A stretch of DNA of 64,000 bases from assembly GCA_001986395.2 (NCBI GenBank), contig MQVO02000038.1, positions 62,001-126,000 on the forward strand, written 5' to 3'. The notes under the pieces are model-generated. The model saw only the letters and a list, made by a program, of their open reading frames with translations, searched no databases and had not been told where the DNA came from. The stretch is from Irpex lacteus (lineage: Eukaryota > Basidiomycota > Agaricomycetes > Polyporales > Irpicaceae). Numbering within the stretch: position 1 is the first letter of the stretch; every line of letters begins with the position of its first letter. Positions 56,723 through 64,000 of the stretch are shown here, in pieces. Made by a program: the position numbers and the translations under genes.

Positions 56723-58850
56723 ATGCTTCCCCCATCTGGCCTGTCCTACATTTTTCGTTTGCCTCTTTTTACATCGTCTGCCGAGTCTACAGCTCTATCA
56801 TACAGCCAACTCCCAGCCACTGAACTTTTAGTTCTACTCTCCTTCGTTCTTCTGCTCAACGTGGTAAGGCTTGTTGCCGACTACGTTCTGCACGCAGGCA
56901 TTATCGCCGAGATTGTTCTGGGATCAATATATGGCACCCCTTTGGCAGCAATCCTGCCAGAAGCATGGGAAACTACCTTTACTGCTCTAGGCTATCTGGG
57001 CTTGATTGGTCTTGTTTTTGAAGGCAAGAGTATTTTCTCAACATGACGAGATTTACATCACGCTAATGGTTTCGATCGACGTTCAACGTTCACCAACAGG
57101 AGGCTTATCTACTGACCTGCCTGCCCTGCTGGCAAACTTACCACTCTCTATATCGTGCGCCACACTTGGTGTAGCACTTCCCATTGCCTTTTCGTTTGCA
57201 CTATTGCAAGCTGGCTTCAGATCTCCACCACTTGAGGCATTTGCAGCGGGCTCTGCTCTCGCATCGACAAGCTTGGGAACAACCCTGATGGCTCTGAACA
57301 GCGTATCTCCCAAGGGGGAACAACAACAAAAGAACACACCTCAAACCAGTAAGTATATCATTAGCATCAACGATATATTCAATACCATAGTAGATTCAGA
57401 TATGACTAGTGACGCAATAGGCTCGCAGGAGAAGGAACATCACGAAGACGGTAAGTTGTCACCCCCGTTGCACATTCCAAACTCAATGTAAATTATCTCT
57501 CAGACCTCACCGCATCCGCTGTGCGGCCTTTGCAACGAAGTCGCATAGGAACGATTCTCATTAGCGCAGCAGTCATCGACGATGTCATCGGGCTTGTCCT
57601 CGCGTCACTGATACCAGCTCTATCCGCAATGGCGAGACCAAATGCAAGCCAGAGTTCTGCCCTACCTTTGACAATCATACATCCAATCATCAGCTCAGTG
57701 CTTATTGCTCTTGTCGCAGCGATTATCGCCCGCTTTGTTCTTAGGCCCTTATTCTGGTATCGTCAAATCGGGGAACGTTGGTGTGCCCCTGCCCGGGCAG
57801 GAAAGCCATGGGGTCTCAAGCGCAGATCCCTGGTTAGCTCTCGTAATAGTACTTTCCGCGGATTTGGCACTCGAAACCATGCAGACGGTGTTCAGCTCAC
57901 TCTTGCCGTCCTTTCAGTGAGCGCGTTTTCAGCAATCGCATTCTGTACGTACTTGTTTCCTCTAAATACCGATCACTTCAGTCGGACTAATAAATTCTTG
58001 GATGCCAACGGATATGAAGATACAGGAAGCAGTGTCCTCTTCGGAGCATACCTCGCGGGATTGACCCTGACGTATATCGCTCTACCTTCTGAGGCCTCGT
58101 CTGATGATTCCAAGCAGTCACGAACGGAAGCACTCTCTTTTGAGAGAATGTACTCCCGTACTATAACTCCGTTGCAAGATCGCTTACTCGCCCCACTTTT
58201 CTTTGCAAGTATCGGTTTCTCCATTGTAAGACAAATAGTACCGCTTGTTCCACAGAATTCCCATTCATGACCATTGTTCTCCACATATAGCCATTCCGAG
58301 CGCTGTGGAGGCCAGTTATCCTGTGGCGAGGTGTTGTTTATTCCATCCTGATGTGCGCTGCTAAGCTAGCGACTGGTATCCCCATTCTTTGCTGGTCGCT
58401 TTGGAAGACCTCACACGGCACACGATCAGCCAAAGAAACGATAGCTCAGCGCACCCACAATCCGTACCGGAGCCATGCCTTTCGACAGGTTCAGTAAATA
58501 CAACGACACAGAACATCGTTGAGATGACAATAGGCCCAAACAGTACACCAGCAAGAAACCGAGGTAGTACTCCGACGCATGATATGGGAGCCACATTCTC
58601 ATCCCCGTCACCATCACTCCTCTCACACCTCGCTCCATCCTTCTTCTTGGGAATCGCGATGGTCTCCCGAGGCGAGATAGGTTTGCTTGTTGTACAGATT
58701 GGTCACGACTCGCAGTCCAGTTTACTCAGCGACGACACGTACCTCATCGCTGTATGGGCTATCTTGTTGTGTACGTTAGTTGGTCCCATCGGCGTCGGCA
58801 TCGTGGTAAGGCGGTGGGGTCGATGGTTGCAGGGAGGTGTTTGGGGGTGA
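56723..58850 (+). CDS. CPA-type cation/H+ antiporter
   Basis: Membrane Na+(K+)/H+ exchanger-like protein. Parts in order: 56723-57023 (AGIIAEIVLGSIYGTPLAAI, LGYLGLIGLVFEG), then 57100-57450 (LSTDLPALLANLPLSISC, FAAGSALASTSLGTTLMALN). Next 57504-58225 (GTILISAAVIDDVIGLVLAS, with the conserved acidic pair DD in a membrane helix; TGSSVLFGAYLAGLTLTYI; LAPLFFASIGFSI). From 58291 PFRALWRPVILWRGVVYSIL, and the end to 58850 (FLGIAMVSRGEIGLLVVQIG, IAVWAILLCTLVGPIGVGIV). Many hydrophobic helices are obvious. The first intron (57024-57099) starts with GC instead of GT. The join around 58380-58580 changes frame and is unresolved. A possible 42-nt intron near 57352 is read through. Confidence 0.82.
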
Positions 58851-59192
58851 GTAGGTGGTCTCGAACAATGTACGCAGATGGCTACTTCCTTTCTATTTGC
58901 TATCAATAATCAACGGAGTTACCGACATGATATAGTATGGTATTCATATGCGACGATGGAGTTGCTAAGTCAATCGTGCTTCGACACTCTTCGTTATGTG
59001 TTTGATAAGTATACTAGATATTGGTGTTTTCTGTACCTCAGAAAGTGAGCACGCCTTGTCACTATAAACACTTGAATAATTATGAGCTTGAGAGCTCCAC
59101 CGTTGCATTCGCAATACTGGAAATGACTACTTTGTACAGCCCACTATGTCGCTATCACTATACCATATACCTCTTATCTCTATGTTCATTTG
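58851..59192. other. intergenic
   Basis: Convergent 3' ends; nothing recognised. Confidence 0.4.
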
Positions 59193-60651
59193 TTAGTCAA
59201 GGTCGTTCAAGATGGCCGTTCCGGCCAGCTTGGGGAAATCTTCAACGAGGTGGAAGGAAGGCGCACGAGCCAAGATCTCCTCCATCTCGCGGCGCTGTTG
59301 CTGCTGGTTACCGTTCTTGAAGTGGTCAATGAGACCGCTTACAACCGGTGCGCCAACGGAAAAGATGGTCCCGAGAGTCCCGAGGGAGAGAGCGTCGCTC
59401 TGGCCGAGAGTGCCATCAGGGTTGACGGTGGTCTGACCCAACCCTCCGTTAGGGTTGGTAGTTTGCCCCAGTCCCCCGTTCGGGTCTCCACCCGAGGACT
59501 GACCCAACCCACCGTTGGGGTTGGAACCTTGACCTAAATCCTGGCGGGCCAAGAACTCCAAGAGAGCACGGCGTTGCTGTTGCTGTTGCTGGCTGCCTCT
59601 GGATTGAAGGAAAGCAAGCGCATAGTAAGATCAGCACGAGTCGAGAGGCGGAATTCAGTACATGTCCACTTACCCGCCGAACAAGCTGTGGAAAATGCTA
59701 ACAACGCCTGAACCGATGCTAGCAATATCTGCAGCCTTGCCGAGATTGAGAGCTCCGGATTCATCGACCTCAGCGCGAGCAAGGAGGTCCATGAGCTCAC
59801 GGCTCTGCTGGCCGTTATTGCTATTGCTTTTATATTGCAGTCAGCATCAGCAGCATGGGCATAAGGCGTAGTGGGACTACTTACCCGCCAAACAAGCTGT
59901 GGAAAATGCTAACAACACCTGAACCAATGCCAGCGATATCCGCAGCCTTGCCGAGATTGAGAGCCCCGGATTCGTCAACCTCCGCACGAGCGAGAAGTTC
60001 CATGAGCTCACGGCTTTGCTGGCTATTGCTACCACTGCTTCAACACCGCGGTCAGTATTGAAGATGCGAGAATTACACCGGTACTCACCCGCCAAACAAG
60101 TTATGGAAAACACTGGCGACGCTGGAACCGATGCTGGCAATGTCCGCGGCCTTGCCGAGGTTGAGAGCGCCGGATTCATCGACCTCGGCGCGAGCGAGAA
60201 GTTCCATGAGCTCACGTCTTTGCTGACTGTTGGTACTACTGCTTTCACACCGCAATCAGTATTGAAAACGCGAGGATTAAACTAGTACTTACCCGCCGAA
60301 CAAGTTATGGAAAACACTAGCAACACTTGAACCGATGCTAGCAATGTCCGCAGCCTTGCCGAGATTGAGAGCCCCAGATTCGTCGACCTCGGCGCGAGCG
60401 AGAAGTTCCATGAGCTCACGGCTCTGCTGCTGGTTGCCGTTGTTCTTGAAGTGGTCGATGAGGCCACTGATAACAGGCGCGCCTACCGAGAAAATGGTAC
60501 CGAGGGTACCGAGGGAGATGGCGTCGCTGTCATCGGGAGTAGCAGTGGTCTGGCGGCGGGAGAAGGAGGTGGGGGTTACGGGAGCGGCGAGAGCTGGTGC
60601 GGCGATGGCAGCGACGACAGCGAGAGCGAAAACGGTCGAGGAGGAACGCAT
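59193..60651 (-). CDS. secreted exon-repeat protein B, 405 aa
   Basis: Paralogue of protein A. Exons 60651-60293, 60238-60089, 60034-59885, 59826-59674, 59598-59193 close. All introns phase 2; internal exons 150, 150, 153 nt. Signal peptide MRSSSTVFALAVVAAIAAPALA, then TSFSRRQTT. Exon 1 has one type-1 module (SDAISLGTLGTIFSVGAP, LIDHFKNNG) and one type-2 module; exons 2-4 each encode one type-2 module (ELMELLARAEVDESGALNLG, ADIASIGSSVASVFHNLFGG). Exons 3 and 4 have QQSR instead of QQRR at the junction. Exon 5 has a Gly/Asn/Gln-rich repeat (GLGQ with NPNG units), one more type-1 module, then KLAGTAILNDLD. The internal exons are nearly identical, so they arose by recent exon duplication. Confidence 0.87.
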
Positions 60652-61424
60652 CTTGACTGGATGAATATGTTAATGAGAGGAGTAAAATGAAGTCGTAATA
60701 GACGTGGAGTGTGTAGTGGGAATGAGTCGTTAACTTGCGAATGGAGAAAAAATCAAGTGAAGCTAGTGATATGACGATGTTAGCATAGGATTAATGCAGA
60801 GCGGTTTGGGATGATACTCACCAACCAGTGCTAACTCGATGTGCAACGGTAGAATGCGAAAGGACTCTCAGAGCTAAGGTCTTCTCGAGTGCTTACCCTC
60901 TCATTTATACGTCTCTGAGCAGGCCAATATGGCGCACAGACAGGCACATGAAACCTCAAGCTGACTGTGTGGTAACTATTACGACGAGGTCACATCAGAC
61001 TTGGAAGCAGAAAATTCAAGGGAACGCACAGGTGCGTACCCGTTCAGCCCGCCCGAGATGAGTTGTACGCTTCTGTGGTTCACCGTGTTTCACGGAATCC
61101 CGTGTTACATTGTGAGAAATCAACCGCCCGATGCCGAGTGGCTGTATGCGCTCACCTGAGCATGTACTGTATAACTCGACCTTCAGGCGAGGTCAGACTT
61201 GGGCAAAAGATAGGGACGTTGTAGCAGACAGTCCAGGTTGTTCGGCTTAGATATCGCCATTCGAATTCACACACGTGGCGCATCGCATGTCAAGTTCATC
61301 GTGAGGTATAACTCCGACGGAGGCGGGCGAAGATCGACTCCATAGAATCTCCGTGACCTGTAGCGATTGAGATGCAAACGGGAACTTGAACTGAACTGGA
61401 GAAGAGGGTAATATATTGCATTAG
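60652..61424. other. intergenic, promoter side of protein B
   Basis: 60800-60900 resembles the 5' flank of protein A (ccaaccagtgctaactcg / agccaagtcagcactggtt on the opposite strand, near 39660-39680), which suggests a shared upstream region. No gene. Confidence 0.4.
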
Positions 61425-62329
61425 CTATCTGTAAGATACAATACAGCGGGTTAACAAGTCATATACGATTGTGCAGTCATAAGAGCACTCATCAACCGTT
61501 CCAGGGCAAATAGTCCAAGTCACCAGAACCAACGCATCACCCATCCACTCCTCTCCATCCCGCCACTCGCCGTCGGCAGTCCAATTACGCACCATACACA
61601 CAACCTTCTCCTCTCGTACGTCCATATCAGACTCGTCCCATCCCTCATCGTCCTCTGGAACACGATATCCTAACGACAGACCCAGTAGATGATAGTTTAC
61701 GAGCAACTCCAGTTCGGCGATGAGAGAAGAGCGGACGCGGTCTTTACGACGGTAAGACGCCAGCATTCGAAACAGAGCCGCATAGACTGCGAATGGTCTG
61801 GGCATGCAGATAGTGTAGGCCTTTTGATGATGTTCTCTCCGTTCAGAAGGTTGAAAGCCAGCAAACGAAAGGGGTTGCAAGTGGAGGTACTGTACGGACC
61901 CAAGGGTTGTCTCGCGTGTGAGGCGATGAAGAAAGCCCTTGCTGATTAAGTCACCTTCTTGTTTCAGAAGTAATGAGGGGGGTGGTATAACGGATAAACG
62001 CATGGCTGAGACTTTCTGTGAGGCGGCGTCTAGTAGCTCGTCGGGAACGAGGAACTGGAAGTGCTATAGAGGACTGTTCACTGGCTACGAATCTAGCTGG
62101 GGGTTTTGCTTACCGTAAGAACTTTAGGCACGTCCATACTTCTGTATAGCAGAGAGCCCCAAGGTATCAGCGGAATTTCATCCTTGCTCAGCATGGCCAA
62201 TGCTGCCTCGACGAGATCAGAGGGTAGTTGGTCGAAGAGGTCTTCGGGCAGTTCTGGTATTTCATGCTTTGTCGATGGAGTGTGTCGTTGAGGTAATGGC
62301 ACTGGGAGAGCAGAGATTGTTGTGATCAT
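61425..62329 (-). CDS. uncharacterised protein, 284 aa
   Basis: Exons 62329-62114 and 62063-61425 close to 284 aa. The junction reads VPKVLT-HFQFLVPDELLDAAS. N-terminal part PELPEDLFDQLPSDLVEAAL is acidic and helical. The second part is mixed alpha/beta with an acidic loop (VPEDDEGWDESDMDV). No signal peptide, finger or catalytic motif seen, and no family recognised. The start was set at the first ATG of the frame. Confidence 0.65.
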
Positions 62330-62900
62330 CGTGGGCAAGGTAGATAATAGTCGACGTTATTAGTCCTTGAGCGTAAACTTGAAGGTCCTGACTCCAAGAC
62401 GCAGTAACGAGGCAATAGACGCTAGACAAAACCGTTCCGTACTTGGAAACTGAGTTAAATCAACACGCGTCTATTTCAGCCTTGCTCCTGACTAAAACGT
62501 TCTGCATACTCGATTCCAGTTCTGCATTCATATCACCACTAGGAACCAATTGATAGGTCTGTTACTATGGCTTGAAGATGTCTCACACTTCCCAGCAGAA
62601 AATAAACTCATCTAAGAGGTAAGCCTGAGTACAGTTCACTCGAGTGCACATCGTTTCCTGATTGGATGTTGAAGAGCACGGTAAGGACATATATGGTCAG
62701 CCGCTACATGATGGCATTAAAATTCTGTGCTCCACTTTGCTATGTGTATCTCGACAATGAACAACTCTCGCGCATGCGGTCGGGTCCTGAGAACGGCTCC
62801 GAGTCTTCGACAACGTTCATACCGTTACGGTGCACCGTATGTTGCCGTTGCTTCATTCAGAGTAAAGACGTACTCTAATCTAACGCTTACAAGATCTAGA
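62330..62900. other. intergenic
   Basis: Divergent promoters of the 284-aa gene and the DHH gene; includes the second copy of the dispersed repeat (62638-62785). Confidence 0.45.
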
Positions 62901-64000
62901 ATGTCCAGCCACAGTTCGAGTGTTACTCAGCCGACTCAATGGCCTGCCAGCGAGGAAGCTCTACAAGCTGCTCGTGTGTTTCTTCGTCAGTGGTGAGTTG
63001 CCGCTGTTCTCCTATCTGCCCCATTAATTCATGCCTTACTTAGTGCGAAATCCAATTCCCGAACGCTTCTGCTGCCGGACAAAGACGCAGACGGCCTCTG
63101 TGGTTCCATGATAATATACCGCACTCTGGTGTCCCTAGGACTTCCGAAAGAGCAGATCTCCGTCCACTTCGTTGCCAAAGGATCAAACGTCCACGCAGAG
63201 TCCGAGCGAGAACGTATGGAAGCCTACGATTCCAAGTTTGTCATCGTGGTCGACCAAGGTAGTCGTCCAGGAGGACCAATCGTACGTGGAAAGGACGTTC
63301 GTACCCTCATTGTTGACCACCACTGGACAGACAAGGACGACGACTTCCCGGAAGGTGCTCAGGTGCTTTCTGCGGCTCGCTACGAACCGGTAGCAACGTC
63401 AAGCACCCTTGCGTATGTCCTATGCAGACCTGTGATTGGGGAAAGCCATCGAGAGGAGATTGACTACCTTTGCGCGGTCGGGACGTACGGAGACTTGGGG
63501 ACTTCGTTCAGCTTCAAACCGTCGCCACCGTGGCCGCTCGGCGATATGCAAGCTTGCGTGCGGCGGTGTACGAAGAAGGTTCTAGGTGACGCCGTCAGTC
63601 TGCTCAACGCACGTAAGCATCATCGAAAGCACTGGTGTATGAGAATGCCACACTGATGAAGGATATACAGCTCGCAGAACCGCAACATACGACGTCCAGT
63701 CTGCCTGGTCTGCATTACTCCAAACGAAGACTTCTCCCCGCTCTATAATCTCTTCTGCACGCCTCCTCGCCGCTAGACAAGAGGTAAAGACCGAAATCGC
63801 AAAGGTAGCCCGTAACAGACCTTGGTTCTCCGGAGATGGGCGGATTGCGCTCATTCGAGTCACGAGCGGAGCGCAAGTGCATCCAGTCATTGCGACGCGC
63901 TGGGCTGGGTCGTTGAAGTCGAAGAAGCTAGAGGTAGTGATGTGTGCTAATGATGGGTACTTGCCCGGGATGACGAACTTCTCGTGTCGGGTTGCTAAGT
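62901..64000 (+). CDS. DHH-type phosphoesterase (RecJ-like), 5' part
   Basis: Exons 62901-62992, 63044-63612, then 63671 to the window edge, in phase. The DHH signature motifs are present: LLLPDKDADGLCGS (Asp motif near residue 42), FVIVVDQGSRPGGP, TLIVDHHWTD (DHH near 121) and VGTYGDLGTSF. The third exon begins the DHHA1-type part (GRIALIRVTSGAQVHPVI). Members are Mn-dependent single-strand exonucleases or nucleotide phosphodiesterases; the exact substrate is open. Truncated at the right edge. Confidence 0.9.

Noticed and set aside
59193..60651. CRISPR-like array or non-coding tandem repeat at the regularly spaced repeats
   Set aside because: The spacing equals coding exons plus introns of protein B; the repeats are exons with a signal peptide upstream, in a eukaryotic genome.

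Overview
The window is nuclear DNA of a filamentous basidiomycete, most likely a wood- or litter-decaying Agaricomycete. The evidence is the dense GT-AG introns (about 45-80 bp, many micro-exons), an 14-exon class II (lignin-peroxidase-superfamily) peroxidase, an AA9 LPMO, NACHT-WD NLR-type proteins, Ty1/copia DNA and a NACHT/HNH gene style typical of this class. I rebuilt gene models by hand by joining open frames across GT/AG sites and checking phase. Models described as closing are divisible by three without internal stops.

Left part (1-9.5 kb): the 3' end of an FAD amine-oxidase-like gene, an uncharacterised 3-exon gene, a 1.6-kb block of decayed tandem repeats, UMP1 (proteasome assembly chaperone), an intron-containing tRNA-Asn, and a RanBPM/Gid1-like SPRY-LisH-CTLH-CRA protein (GID/CTLH ubiquitin ligase scaffold).

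Middle-left (9.9-28.3 kb) is an unstable accessory island. Two convergent NACHT-WD genes (NLR1 +, NLR2 -) flank a graveyard: two decayed copies of an ISA/IscA-type iron-sulfur gene, a decayed piece of the RanBPM-like gene, two decayed pieces of the UBE2W-like E2 gene, a pseudokinase-like gene without N-lobe, and a MITE-like inverted-repeat element carrying a tRNA-like core. The intact sources of two of these pieces (RanBPM-like gene, E2 gene) are still in the window, so the island seems built from copies of its own neighbours.

Middle (29-38.7 kb): UBE2W-like E2, tandem HEM3 genes (hydroxymethylbilane synthase, heme pathway), NFU1 (mitochondrial Fe-S carrier), a generic class II heme peroxidase and an AA9 LPMO. 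The last two are secreted plant-cell-wall oxidases.

Right part (39.8-64 kb): two convergent, 18-kb-apart members of an exon-repeat secreted protein family (550 and 405 aa), between them a MYND protein, a beta-carbonic anhydrase, an alpha/beta-barrel-like protein, a complete and apparently very young copia element with identical-looking LTRs, an HNH-nuclease-like protein and a CPA-type cation/H+ antiporter. The right edge holds an uncharacterised 2-exon gene and the 5' part of a DHH phosphoesterase.

The best candidate for an undescribed system is the exon-repeat secreted family: symmetric phase-2 exons each encode one approximately 50-residue amphipathic module with dibasic or Ser-Arg junctions behind a signal peptide. 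All functions are from family recognition by eye; no database search was run.
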